A stretch of 64,000 bases of DNA from Eulemur rufifrons (Eukaryota; Chordata; Mammalia; Primates; Lemuridae), in NCBI RefSeq assembly GCF_041146395.1, contig NC_090997.1, positions 35,691,501 through 35,755,500 on the forward strand, in the 5' to 3' direction. A program made the translations under genes and the position numbers. Under the pieces are notes generated by a model, which saw only the letters and a program-made list of their open reading frames with translations, did no database searches and was not told the DNA's origin. Shown here one piece after another: positions 13,910-28,619 of the stretch. Positions within the stretch are counted from its first letter, which is position 1. Each line of letters starts with the position of its first letter.

Positions 13910-16745
13910 AACATCAACAAGAAGGCAGAATAGGAAGCCCTGGATTCTCCTTCTCCCTACCAACACACCAATGCAACAATAATTTATGGACAAATTCCCT
14001 TTATAAGAAAGCTGGAAACTAGTCAAAAGGCTCCTGAATCACAGGTGAACATAAAACTACTCACATCAAAGCTGGTAGGGAAATTTGAGACCCCCAGGAC
14101 AATTTGATATGATCAGGGGAAATTTTCCAGCTTTCAGCTTCTTCTTGGGAAGGGAAAGAGGTGGACCACATAGCCAATGCCTTAACTTTCTATAAGTTAC
14201 CGAAAAGACTAGTTTCTGTCTAGACTGTCTCCGAATGCTGACAAGACCTGGCTTAATATAGCCACTGAGAACATTATGGTGACTTGGGCTGGCAGTTGCC
14301 ATACTTCATAGTCCCTTACACTGGGTCAGCACAGAGTGAGAGAACAAAAAACCCCAGATACCAATTTCTACCAATTTTCTAGCAAGTACTCAGATCTGCA
14401 TTACACATCCATCAGCACAATAAACATCCTCCAGTGTAAAATCACCTAGAAGCTAAAGCTCAGAGCCCATATAAAAAATTGCTCAAGAGGTAAAACAAAG
14501 CGATAAGGTTCTACCCACTAGAATGAACAGAAATGCATACCACTTATCAATTCTTGCAATAAACGTGAACAGCTTGAATTCCTCACTCAAGAGACATAGG
14601 CTGGCAGAATGGATAAAAAAAAAAATACAAGTCAAGTATTTGCTGTCTCCAGGAAACACATCTAACCCACAAGGACTCATTCAGACTCAAGGTGAAGGGA
14701 TGGAAAAAAAATATTCCAGGCAAATGGAAATCAAAAGAAAGCTGGTATAGCCATTATCATACCAGATAACATAAATTTCAAATCAACAAGAGAAATTAGG
14801 CAAAAGAAGGAAATCTAGGGTACCCAAATGGGGAAAGAAGAGGCCCAACTATTGCTCTTTGCTAATGATATGATCTTATATTGAGAAAACCCCAAAGATT
14901 CTGCCAAAAAACTCCTGGAATTAATAAATAAATTTAGCAAAGTCTCAGGTTACAAAATCAATATACACAAATCAGTAGCATTCTTATACTAACAGAAGTC
15001 AAGCTGAGAATCAAATCAAAGACTCAATACCTTTAGCAATAGCAACCAAGAAAATAAAATACCTAGGAATATATTTAATCAAGGAGGTAAAAGATCTCTA
15101 CAAAGAGAACTACAGATCACTAAGGAAGGAAATTGCAGATCATGTAAACAAGTGGAAAAACATATCATGCTCATGGATTGGTAGAACCAGCATAGTTAAA
15201 ATGTCCATACTACCCAAAGTGATTTACAGATTCAATGTAGTCTCCTTTAAAATACGAACATCATTTTTTCACAGTTCTAGAAAAAATAATTCTGCACTTA
15301 TCTTGGAACCAGAAAAAGAAAAGAAGGCTATAGTAACTAAAACAACATGGTACTGGCACAAAAATAGAGACATAGACCAATTGAACAGAATAGAGAATTC
15401 AGATATAAAACCATCCACATATTGCTATCTGATCTTTGACAAAGCAGACAGCAATATACACTGGGGAAAAGAATCCCTATTCAAAAATGGTGCTGGGAAA
15501 ATTGGATATCCCTCATGTATAGAATATTGAAACAGGATCCAAATCTCTCACCACTCACAAAAATTAATTCAAGATGGATAACAAACTTAAACCTAAGACA
15601 TGAAACTGTAAGAATTCTAGAATAAAATGTTGGAAAAACTCTTCTAGATATCATCCTAGGCAAAGAATTTGTGATGAAGACCCCAAAAGCAATCACACCA
15701 ACAACAAAAATTAATAAATGAGTCTTAATTAAATTAAAGATCTTCTGCACAGTCAAGGAAACAATTAACAGAGTAAATAAACAACCAATAGAATGGGAGA
15801 AAATATTCGCATGCTCTACATCTAATAAAGTGCTAATAATCAGAATCTACAAAGAACTCAAGCAAATCAGCAGGAAAAAATCAAACAACTCCATTAAAAA
15901 GTGGACAAAAGACATGAACAGAAGCTTTTCAAAATAAGATAGACTAATGGCCAATAAACATAAGAAAAAATGCTCGACATCACTGTCACTAATTATTAGG
16001 GAAATGCAAATGAAAACTACAATGAGATATCACCTAACCAAAGTTAGAATAGCTTTTATCAAAAAGTCCCAAAACAATATATGCTGGCATGGATGCAGAG
16101 AGAAAGGAACACTTATAAACTGTTAGCGGGACTGCAAACTAGTACAAGCTCTATGGAAAATAGTATGGAGATTCCTCAAAGAACTAAGGGTGGACCTACC
16201 ATTTGATCCCACAATCCCACTACTAGGTATTTATCCAAAGGAAAAAAAGTCATTTTATCATAAGGACAGTTGCACTTGAATGTTTATTGCAGCACAATTC
16301 ACAATCGTAAAGATGTGGATCAACCCAAGTGCCCATCGATTCAGGAGTGTGTTAATAAAATGTGGTATATGTACAACATGGAGTACTATTCAGCCATAAA
16401 AAGCAAATTAATACCTTTTGCAAGAATCTGAATGGAACTGGAGACCATGCTTCTAAGTGAAGTATTGCAAGAATGGAAAAACAAACACCACATGTACTCA
16501 CTATTAAATTGGAACTAATGGATCAGCACTCATGTGCACAGATGGAAGTAAAACTCAGCAGAAATCAAGCAAATGGGATGGGGGAGGAGGGGATGGGTGA
16601 AATCACACCTAACAGGTACAATATACACTATCTGGGTGATGGGCACATATAACTTGGACTGAAGCAATACAAAAGCAATCCATGTAACCAAAACATTTTT
16701 TACCCCAGTAATATTCTGAATTAAAAAAAAAAAACAACACAACAC
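13910..16745 (+). mobile_element. L1 with internal deletions, strepsirrhine-type 3' end
   Basis: Starts with a 5'-UTR-like stretch (AAGAAGGCAGAATAGGAAGC, about 13,910-14,400), then jumps to the ORF2 endonuclease region (14,520-14,790; TGTCTCCAGGAAACACATCT), then to the RT palm region (from about 14,800; TTTGCTAATGATATGATCTT) and on through the ORF2 C-terminus to a complete 3' UTR and an A-rich tail. ORF1 and most of the RT N-terminal part are missing, and stops and frameshifts are present. Confidence 0.85.
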
Positions 16746-18640
16746 ACCAAAACTTATGAGATTTAGCAAAAGTAGTACTAAAAGAGATGTTTATAGTGAT
16801 AAATGCCTATACTAAAAAAGAAGAAAGATCTTGCATAAATAACCTAACTTTATACCTCAAGGAACTAGAAAAAGAACAAGCTAAGTCCAAAGTTGGCAAA
16901 AGGAAAGACATACTAACAATCAGAGCAGAAACTGATAAAATAGAAAATAGAAAAACAATAGAAAAAAATCAAAGCAACTAAGAGTTGGTTTTTTAAAAAG
17001 ACAAAATCAACAAACCTTTAGTTAGACTAAGAAAAAAAGAGAGAAGATTCAAATAAATAAAATCAAAAATTAAAGAAAATATATTACAACTGATGCCACA
17101 GAGATTAAAAAAGATCATAGGAGACTATTATAAATAATTATACACCAACAAAATGGGTAATCTAGAAGAATCAGATAAATATTTAGAAACATACAACCTA
17201 CCAAGATTAAACCACGAAGAATTTATAGAAAGTCTGAACAGAACTATAACTAGTAAGGAGATTGAATCTATAATCAAAATTTCCTAAAAAAGAAAATCCC
17301 AGGACCAGATGGCTTTATGGGTAAATTCTACCAAATGTTTAAGAAGAAATTAACATCAATCCTTCTCAAACTCTTACAAAAAACTGAAGAGAAGCAAACA
17401 CTTTCAAACTAACTTTATAAGGCCATCATCACCCTAGTAACAGATGAAGATATTATAAGAACAAAAACTACAGGCCAATATTTCTAATGAATATAGGGCA
17501 AATATTGGACTTGGCAATGATTTTATGTATATAACACCAAAAGCACAGGCAACAACAAAAAAAATAGACAAGTGGGACTACCTCAAACTACAAAGCTTCT
17601 GCACAGTAAAAGGAACAATCAACAGAGTGAAAAGACAGCCTGTGGAATACAAGAAAATATTCACAAGCTATATATCAAATGCATTAATTTCTAAAATATA
17701 TATGGAACTCAATAGCAAAAAGAAAAAACTAATACTGTGATTTAAAAATGGGATAAAGCCTTTGGAATAGATATTTCTCCAAAGAAAATATACAAATGGT
17801 CAACAGATATATTAAATATAAAAAAGATGCCTAATGTCACTAACCAGAAAAATTCAAAGCAAAACCATAATATCACCTCATACCTATTAATAATGGCTAT
17901 TATAAAAAAAAAAAAGCAGCAAGTGTTGGTGAGAATGTGGAGAAATTGTAACCCTTACACACTGTTGCTGGGAATGCAAAATAATGAGTGTAGCCACTAT
18001 GAAAATAGTATGGAGATTTCAAAAGAAATTAAAAATAGAATGACCATATGATCCAGCAATCCCACTTCTGGGTATTTCTTCAAAAGAACTGAAATTAGGA
18101 TCTCAAATAGATATATTAGTACTCCAGTTTTCATGACTATTCAACATGTCCAAGATGAAAAAGTAATCTAAATATCCATTATGGGACATTAAAGTTATCA
18201 ATGAATAAAGATGAATGAAGAAAATTCAGCATATACTATAATGGAATACTATGTAGCCATAAAAAAGAAGGAAATCCTGCAATATGTGACAACATGGATG
18301 AACCTTGAGGACTTCCTACTAAGTGAAATAAACCAGTCACAGGAGGACAAATACTGCATGATTCCACTTTTATGAGGTATCTAAAAAAGTCAAACTCATA
18401 GAATCAAAGAGTAAAATGGTAGTTGCCAGGGGCTAAAGAAGGGAGAAATGAGGAGTGGCTAATCAAGGGGTATAAAGCCTCAATTATACAAGATGAATAT
18501 GTTTTAAAGGTCTTATATACAACATTGTCCCTAAAATTAAAAATACGGTATTGTACACTTACAAATTAGTTAAATCTCATGTTAAGTGTTCTTGCCACAG
18601 TAAAATGAAACTGAAAAAATAATAAAATTAATGACAAAAA
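16746..18640 (+). mobile_element. Older L1 (L1MA/MB-like), sense, internally deleted
   Basis: ORF2 sequence from AAAACTTATGAGATTTAGCA through AGGACCAGATGGCTTTATGG to about 17,500, then a jump to the ORF2 C-terminal part and an older-type 3' end (GTAGTTGCCAGGGGCTAAAG; TGTACACTTACAAATTAGTT). It lies head-to-tail with the younger L1 to the left and has a different 3' UTR class. 18,640-19,930 holds no gene; 19,650-19,770 is faintly MIR-like. Confidence 0.8.
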
Positions 18641-19936
18641 TAACAATAGTTTAAGGTCTCTTCTAACTCTGATATTCTATGATTATATTTTTATAAATAT
18701 TATATAACAGTTTACATGAATCAAACTATGATGCTAAGATATTATTTGTACATTTTAGACAAATTTCTGATTTTTGGCTGAAAAAGAAATTAAAGAGAGG
18801 TTCTTCTCTAACATGTTTGGTCTCCTGATATTCATTTGACTGATGACAAAGGAAAACAAGAATTTACAAAGTAAATCTTGTACAGTTGACATACAAAGTA
18901 ACTCCAAAACTAAAACAGATATTTTCTCCACCTCAGTAGCCAAAGCTATCTAACATATAATAAACCATTTAATAGTTATGATTATTGACAAAATAACTAA
19001 AAAGAACTTAAGGAAAGTTTAGGTTTTGTTAATAGGTATTTAAAAAATCCGTGAGCAAAAAAGTTAATAAAAGTAATCAAATGAGTAAACAATGTAAGTA
19101 AATATATTGAGGCAGAATAAAATAAATACCATGTCAAAAACAAAGTAGAGAATGTTCTAAGTGAAAAGAGGAATTGCTACCCAAACTAGAAAGGCAAAGG
19201 TCTTGATGGAGTAAAAATAAGAAAAAGATATATTATCAAAGAATCTGTGTTCCATATTGAAAAGAAGTCATGTGATCAATTAAGTCTTTCTTTCAATAAA
19301 TGTAAAATAGTTATTAACATTCTGCTGAAAATTAAATTGGAAGTTTTGGGTCCCAGGTTTAATCTAAATCAGTTCACATCCTTTAGATTCCTCAAATCTC
19401 ATTCCTGATTGAGGAATCATAAAAATTAGGATAAAACATGTCTTTTTGACAAATACGTTTAAACACCCATCCTTCACCAGACAAGAAAAACCAAGTTGGA
19501 AAATTAAGAATGACACATAAAGCCCTTACTCTCAGAACTTTCCTTAAAATGCCGCTTCTTGACAGATTGTGCTATGTTAGAGTCTCCCAGTAAGTAACAC
19601 TAACTCTCAAAGTGAGGCAGGTACTCAGAGCAACGAAGGGCCAGCGCTAACAGGAATTAGAGGTTATCCTAGTCCAAACTTCTCATTGTGGGGTTGAGGA
19701 AAACTGGAGGCAGAGGGTTTTCACTGCCAGATTATAAAATTATCATTTGAACTTGAACCCACATGTCTCAACTTCTGGCCTGGTCCTCTTTCCACTTCGA
19801 CCTTCTAAGTTCTGGTTCAGTAGAGAGAATTCCAGATTACAAATTATAAATGGTTGCCAACTTTGCTTTGACCATCAGGAATTAAGACCATGATTCAAGA
19901 GAGAAGATAGACAGTAGTACTCATAATCCTGAAAGC

Positions 19937-20355
19937 TATGTTAGTTTTCTATTGCTGCTATAAGAAATTACTACAAACTCAGTGGCTTAAAGGAACACAA
20001 ATTTATTATCTTATAGCCCTTCAGGTTAGAGGTCCAACACATGTCTCACTGGCTGAAAATCAAGGTGCTACAGGGCTGCATCATTGCCTGGAGGCTCTAG
20101 GGAAAAATTCATTTCCTTGTCTTTTTCAGTCCTAGAGACTGCCTGCATTCCTTACTCATGGTCCTCTTCTTCCGTCTGCAATGGCCTCAACATCGCATCT
20201 CTCTGACCATTCTTCCGTAATCACATCTCCCTCTTACTTTGACTATAGCATGGAGAGGTTATCTGCTTTTAAGGATTCTCGTGATTAGATTGGGCCCATC
20301 TGGATAATCCAAGATAAACTCTCCCATCTCAAGGTCTGTTCCCTTACTCACATCT
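19937..20355 (+). mobile_element. ERVL-type solo LTR (MLT2-like), partial
   Basis: TGTTAGTTTTCTATTGCTGC, CTACAAACTCAGTGGCTTAA, TTTATTATCTTATAGCCCTT, AATCAAGGTGCTACAGGGCT and TTGGGCCCATCTGGATAATC match the MLT2 LTR order. The 3' end is lost. No internal retroviral sequence adjoins it. 20,355-22,400 shows no gene and no repeat I can name. Confidence 0.75.
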
Positions 20356-22419
20356 GAGGGTGCCCTGAGATGGCTAAGCATTGAGCACCCCTTCAAGCCA
20401 CAAATAAGTAAATCTCTTTTGAATCTTTGTTCAGTCAGATAAAGAGAATCGGATTTTCTGCTAATAAAAATTGTATGTTCTCTCCTTGTGTTCAAAATAA
20501 GGGATTTGTTACACACAATTACTTCATATGCTTCTGAGCCAGTCAGCATCTCGGGGGACATATGAAGGGGTTTAACTTTAGATAATAAAACAAGCCAATC
20601 ATCTTGGGAAATAACCTTATGTCATATATTATTTGGCTTCAGAATAGCAGCTGATTATCCCTGACAGCTTCAGAAAAGGAAAACTCCCTTGTCTCTTGGT
20701 AAAGTGGTGTGGATTTAGTCCATGAAGTTTGCATAAATTCTTAACAGACATGGATAGGCCTCAGTGAAAAGTGTTTTAGTTTCTACTAAGGGCACCTTTT
20801 TTATCTGCTTGATCAAGACCACTAATATTTCATCAATTATATAAGTCACAATGGACACCTGAGTTAACTGATACCAAGTTTCTAATTTATTTTAGTAATT
20901 TTTTTAACACTTCTTACTTAATTTGGGTCTTATTCAGATTGCTGATGACTTGAGCCTATGAAATCTCTGAGTGTCCTGGCTGTAATCAAACCTAAATACT
21001 TTCTTAAATACTATTTGATAAAAATATAAGAAATGCTTTCCATAAAGGTACTTGTCCACAAAAAAGTGGCTTGGCGTTTCAATTCAAGGGTATCATTAGT
21101 TTTAAGAAGACAAAGTAAATACCCTCTTCCAGGAAAATAGAAGCAAATGTCTTGATCTGGTTTTTGCTTTGCACAAATCTAAAAAGAATCTTTTAAGGAT
21201 GTCAGATAACAGTCTAACTTTAAGTTCTCAGTCTCATAAAACAACTATTTTAATTAAATACAGAGATTCTCCACCAACTTCAGTCCTCAATTATTTAAGA
21301 CTTCGAGAAAAAGGTATTAAAATGGCATTAATAAAGGTGCTGACAAACTCAGGACCATGAAGAGCAGAAAATGAGTTTTCAATGAAAGTGATGGTTACTG
21401 TTGCTATTATAATAAATGAGGTCCTATAACTAGGAAGGTCTGGGCACTTCCCTCATGATGTTTAAATTAATCCATAAAACTCTACATATGCAGTTTGTTC
21501 CACACACACCCCTAAAAAATGTGATTGCAAAAGGCAACGTAAGTCCATATGTCTCTTATAGTAAAGAAGGCTCACTCAGCAATCTTTTGTAACAGCCTGA
21601 GACATGCACAATTTAAGATTCCTAACTTGAGATGAAGAGAAATGTCACGGATACCTCTCCACAAACCTAAGTGCTCAAAAATCTCTCCCCATCTTCCAAC
21701 TGTTGAAAAAGAAAGAAAGGAACAAATCTATGCTCAATAATGACTGTCACAGGAGAATTTCCTTTCCTGGTTATAAGAACTCCTATCACCTTTGTCTATC
21801 ACAGCCAAGGTTGCCTGATATGAATCTGACAAAGAAATGAATACAATCATAAGTATAAAGGTTACACGAAGTAATTTTGATCACTTTTGATTTTTAAATC
21901 CAAACTTAAAAAAATTCCTATAAATAGTTGCAGGGAAAATTCTTTGTATCCAAAGTAATATTCACTGGTAAATAAATAGAATATGCTGATTTTTAATAAA
22001 TGTACCCAAAAAAGTATTTCAACAAGACAGAAAAAAATCCTACTGAAAGGGAATTAATGTGGAAGAAATCCATTCTGCTTCCAACAAACACACATCAAAA
22101 GTTGGCATTCTGCAATCCTTAGGCAAAACTAGCATTCCATTAAGAATCAGAGATGCAAGCATTTTTCCAGATAAATAAATTCCATTTCTGGTCTATTACT
22201 TTGAAAAGGCTTACAACTTAGTTCAAGCATGTCATCATCTAAAAATCTCCAAGCCACAATATCCTGGAAGAACAATATTAGTCTTTCTATCTAACATTTT
22301 TAATTAACATAAAAATATGAATTTTCTATATACATTTCCAGGTCACAACAATATACCACAATAACTTCAGAGGGACTATTTGACGGTTTTAAAACAAGAT
22401 CTGAGTGATTAACAGAGAG

Positions 22420-23890
22420 AGAGAGAGATGCTGTTTCATTAAATGGGAAGATTTATATTATTAAAATGACAATTTTATTTCGAAATACAAATTTCAGGAA
22501 ATTCCAATTAGAATCCCAATGGGGCTTTATTTGGAACTGATCAAAATAATCATATGAAATTGATTAAAATGTATATGAATAAATAAATAAATAAAATTTC
22601 CAATAAAGTGTTTAAAAGAGAGAGGTTGAGGGGGAAAAGAACTTTTCGAGAAGCTTGCCCTACTAGGTACTGAAAGTTATTATAAAGCCACTATCATCAA
22701 AATAATGTTTCATTGACATGAAAATAGATGAATAGATAAATGGAATTAAGAGGAAATTCCAAAGAAATCTTAATATATTACAAAAATGGCATTTCAATTT
22801 TTAATGGATGCATTATTTAATGATATTAACACAACTGCCATATATCTGGGAAAAATAAATGCCATTTACATAAATAAATTTCAGAAGAATTAAAGATCTA
22901 ATTTTTAAGTCTGTATATATATTAAAATAAAACACAGAAGATGTGTGAAAACTTACTTCAGAAAGACAAAAAAACCTAGAATTCTAAAAAAAAAAGATTG
23001 GCCAGTGTGACTTTGTTAAAATATAAAATGTCTTTATAATAAACGTTGAGTGTTTTCTCATTGGAAAAAACTATTTGCCACCCTTATAACTAAACTTTAC
23101 TAAATATCTATATACACAGGGCCTCTCAAATTGCCCAATAGAAAGATAGGCAATGGATAAGAGACTATGCAGAAGAAGAAATCTGAATAGTTAATATACA
23201 CACAAAAAATGCTCAACTTTGTTAGTAGTCTGGAAAATGCAAAGAAAAAAGAAGAAATGACAACATCAAGAGCCCATCCTTTTACTCTCCAGATGGGCAA
23301 AAATTAGTTGCTAGCACCCAGTACCGGCAGGGGCTCTCATGTACTGGTGGTGGGAGTATGAGTTGCCGTATTTCTAGAAAGTGACTTAGCATATTTATCA
23401 AAATTACAAAAAACATAACCTTTGATTCAGCAATTCCATGTCTAAACTTCTATCCACAGAGAGAAAATGACCAATACCTACAAATAAATGTTCATGAATA
23501 CTTTCCACAGCACTGTTTATAGAAGTAAAAACTGGTAACTTACAACCCCACCAGGAGAGGAAGAGCTGGATAAACTATCATAAAATCATACTAGGGAATC
23601 TATGGAATATTGTATAGCTATCAAAAATAATGGACTTAATTAATATATAGTGATGTGAAAAGATATTCATTATTTACTCTTAAAGTAAAAAATAAAGTTA
23701 CCAAATTATGTGTCCAATATAAGATTTTTTTAAAAAGCTCTTTATGTTTGGGTATATTTGTATATAGGCAGAAAAAAATATGGAATGATACACACCAAGT
23801 GGTTACCATTAATTTCAAAGAGTGGGGAGAAGGGACCTGCAGATTAGAAAGAGAAAGGAGAGAGCTAATATATGATTTGCCACATTGTGA
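22420..23890 (+). mobile_element. Old L1 (L1M), ORF2 end and 3' UTR
   Basis: Diverged ORF2 sequence including ATTATAAAGCCACTATCATC and TTGATTCAGCAATTCCATG, then the old-type 3' end with AATGGACTTAATTAATATAT and AGTGGTTACCATTAATTTCA. No long frame remains. Confidence 0.7.
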
Positions 23891-24119
23891 GTCTGGGGAT
23901 TTAAAAATATAAGTATCTGCTGAAAGGAATATAGTACCATCATTCACTGATACTTTTTTTCATCCAAAACTTTATGTGATGATTTATTTTATGTATTTAC
24001 TTGGCTGGGTTAAGAGATGACCAGATAGCTAGTAAAACATTATTTCTAGGTATGTCTGTGAGGGTGTTTCTAAAAGAAATCAGGATTTAAATTGGTAGAC
24101 TGAGTAAAGAGATATCCTC

Positions 24120-24620
24120 ACTAAGATGGGCAGGCATCACCCAGTCCTCTGAGAGCCTGGAAAGAACAAAAATGTGGAAGAAAAGCAAATTCACTTTCTC
24201 TCTTTGAGCTGGGACACCTGCCCTCAGACATCAGAGTTCCTGGTTCTGAGACCTTTAGACTCAGACTGGGATTTATACCATCAGCCCCCCACTTTTCAGG
24301 CCTTCTGGCTTGCACTGGAACTATACCACCAGCTTTCCTGGTCCCCAGCCTGCCGACAGCAGATCATGGGACCTCTCCACTTCCATAGTCGTGTGAGCCA
24401 ATCCCCCATAATAAATCTCTTTTTATATATCTATATACAAAAGCCCTTGGTATTCGAGGGGGATTGATTCCAAGATTCCCCTCAGGTACCAAAATTTGCA
24501 GATGCTCTAGTCCCCTAGAGCTTGCCCTCTATATCCACCATGTGGAACCCACAGATATGGAGAGACAATAGTAAATCCTATTGGTTCTGTCTCTCTAGAG
24601 AACCCTGATTCACATACTTC
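24120..24620 (+). repeat. Medium-reiterated repeat, interrupted by a Tigger-like element
   Basis: AGACATCAGAGTTCCTGGTT, ACCACCAGCTTTCCTGGTCC, TGTGAGCCAATCCCCCATAA and, after the inserted element, CCTATTGGTTCTGTCTCTCT plus AGAGAACCCTGATTCA. This order is common in mammals; I do not assign the family name with certainty. Confidence 0.6.
24440..24578 (+). mobile_element. Tigger-like DNA transposon fragment, nested
   Basis: CTTGGTATTCGAGGGGGATT, GATTCCAAGATTCCCCTCAG, GTACCAAAATTTGCAGATGC, and CCACAGATATGGAGAGACA near the end resemble the terminal part of Tigger-class (mariner superfamily) non-autonomous elements. It splits the surrounding repeat near a TATATA site, as expected for TA-targeting transposons. 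24,620-25,090 shows nothing I can name. Confidence 0.55.
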
Positions 24621-25089
24621 CTTTGGCCTACACATGTCCCTACCGCTGTCAGCTCATAGATAAACCAGGTCACCCACAGATAAACTTATTGCTCTAGGAC
24701 TTGCGATTCAAAACATTTTACTTACTAAAATACTGCCCAACAATAACCTAATTGAAACTCCCTAATAATTAACAGTCAAAAGAAATTTGAAACTTATTTT
24801 TCCCTGTATTTAACACATGGAGCGGGGCGGGGGGGAGGGGCAAATATAATCCAGACCTCATGTCTCAGCTCTCAGAAATTGTGGAAAAACGATCTGTAAT
24901 CTGAGCTGTCTACTCATCGCAAAGATCTGGGCCTGGGATAGGGTATCTGAAACCAGCATAGTTATTTACCAAATTATTTTCTGAAAGTATATCCATTGAC
25001 ATATGAGTATTCTTTTACACAAATAATCATAAAGTGTTACTTTCCACAGTGCAAGCGCAGTTTCCAAAATTTTAAATACTTTTGTAATT

Positions 25090-25200
25090 ATAAAAAAAAT
25101 CACTAACATTTATTGAAGGCTTACTTTGTGTCAGGTACTGTGTTAAGTACTTGCTTCATATGCATGTTTTATTTCATTATCACAATTCTATTAGGTGGAT
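25090..25200 (-). mobile_element. MIR/L2-type fragment
   Basis: ACATTTATTGAAGGCTTACT, TTGTGTCAGGTACTGTGTTA and a TTTCATTATCACAATTCTAT-like part match the antisense MIR end. Confidence 0.55.
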
Positions 25201-25204
25201 ATTA

Positions 25205-26580
<1,376 letters not shown>

Positions 26581-27004
26581 CTGAGATATGACCTAGATTT
26601 TCCCACACAAAGGACTCTGGAGGACTCTCCCTCATCTTTAATTGTTCTTTGGGAACAGCCTTTAAGGAGAGAAGTTTGTTCTATTTAGAATGTGAGGGTC
26701 AAACATGCACTGTGGTCTTTTAGATTAATACACAGCCACAGATACAGAGAACTCCAAAATCTTAAGGAATAGAATCTTGGGGCAACGGGCTTTAACCAGC
26801 TTATATTTAATTGACTTTGCAGATACACAAAACTAAGTGCAAGTACAAATTTGACTTCCCAGTTTTTTTGTTGCCCATGGGGAGTTCTGATAAATTGATT
26901 TCAACCCATGGAAACTAAGCTAAGAAGTATTATGGTGTGGCATTAGAGAGATAAAAAAAAAAAGATTGAAAAGAGATTTGTAGTAACGATCCTTCTGTAT
27001 CTGT

Positions 27005-27230
27005 CTAGGTCCCAGCAGGAAACAGATGGCACAGTCAAATAAGAAAATATGTGGAGAGTTTAATAAAAGGACTATTTACAGAGGTACGAGCAGGGCATAG
27101 GGAAATAATAAGAACCTCAGGGCTAGTAATTCTAGTTACCACTCGTAAGCCTGAAGAGACAAGTGGAGACAGTGGTTATTACTTAGAGAGAGCTGCGTGG
27201 AGAAGCACATCTTCTAGGAGCTGCGACTGT
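27005..27230 (+). repeat. Unassigned repeat, related to 35,585-35,790
   Basis: GGTCCCAGCAGGAAACAGAT, GGAGAGTTTAATAAAAGGAC and ACTATTTACAGAGGTACGAG form a pattern common in mammalian genomes; a diverged copy lies at 35,585. Family not named with confidence. 27,230-28,250 shows no gene I can support. Confidence 0.45.
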
Positions 27231-28264
27231 CATTTGAGGGACATAGTCAGCCAGTTAAGAACCCACAAGTAAGAGACCAGGGGTCCTTTCCAACAATGAT
27301 CTTCTGTTGGTGCTGCCCCATTGGCCGAACCCAACTCATAATCAGAAAGCAAAAGAGACTATTGACGTAATCCTGAAGGTCAGCCTGCTTGGCACAGAGC
27401 AGGGTTGAGAATGAGCGAGAGTAACTCTGAAGAGAGAAAGGTAAGACACCCAGTACAGCATCTGTCTTACAATGCAATGGCTGTAGCAGGCGAGGCTGAC
27501 GGTGGCTTAAAACCAAGGAAGTTTGCAGTATCTTTTGGCATAGTCTGTGGAACAGAAATATATCATTCAGATCACAAACTGAGCAGCACAAACATGCCTT
27601 TGGAAGTAAGGTCAAAGGACAGGGATTCATTCATTGCTAGGGAATGTATCATTCCCAAGAACAAAAAGATCATTAATTTTGGACTTTGCTTCTCCTACTC
27701 TGTTGGAACCAAATGCCCTACAAGCATACACATCTGCAGGGTCAGCATAAACCTGCAACCCCAGGTCCTCATCTGCTTTCATTATAGCACCTGACAGAGA
27801 GAAAATTAACGGGGAACTGACAGAAAGCAGGGAAGATAAATGTCCTAAGATTATTACAGGCCATGTGCATGCATTTTAAACATTACTTGTTTCCAGCAAG
27901 TTGAGGATATGTTGCTGACTGCGTGTGATGGTCTCCACTTGGGCCAGTAATCACTCCATGTGTCCAGGATCATTTCTCTGGGTATATGACATTGACAAAC
28001 TATTTGCTGTGTATGAAGGGCCTGGAATTTCTTTCCTCTCATTGTAGTATTTCAAGAGTAATCTCAACTGACATCCAGGACTTGTGACGGTGAGATGATA
28101 TGTCACTATAAGATTTTAATATATGGTAAATCCAGGATGTTAACCTAAGGCCTAAGACTGTCTTATACATTAATACCTGCATAATGAAATGTATACCAGA
28201 AGATCTTTTATATTGTCTGCTTGCAAAAGTTTGCAACCCTTCTCTCTCACCCCCCACTCTCATC

Positions 28265-28345
28265 AGCACACACACACAAAGTACTTATACATATATACAC
28301 ACACACATATATCTATATGTATGTATATATATGTATATACAGATT
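28265..28345. repeat. CA/TA-rich simple repeat
   Basis: Interrupted (CA)n, (TA)n and TATG repeats. Likely polymorphic. Confidence 0.8.
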
Positions 28346-28619
28346 TATAGCACCTTTCTTACTCTTTTTTTTCAATTAAAAAAATATAATTTGTCTCATT
28401 TCTTATGCTAAAGAGCTCAAATCTCCATATAGGAATTTCAAAGAAAATCTCACACTATACCAAAAATAAAAAAAAAACAAAATCCTTTTTCAATAGTCCG
28501 TTACTATTCGGCTGCAGAGGGCTTCAGTAGTGAGGTCTTACCAAGGACCCCTCGTGATTGTTATGAGATGAGTTCTTGGTCTCTAGAGCCCAGTTTGTGA
28601 AAGAAACGTCAAAAGTGGA

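Noticed and set aside
27405..27794. 129-codon plus-strand frame
   Set aside because: No recognisable domain, no Kozak or splice context, in repeat-rich flank; opposite-strand frame of similar length (127 codons) overlaps. Length is within chance for this much sequence.
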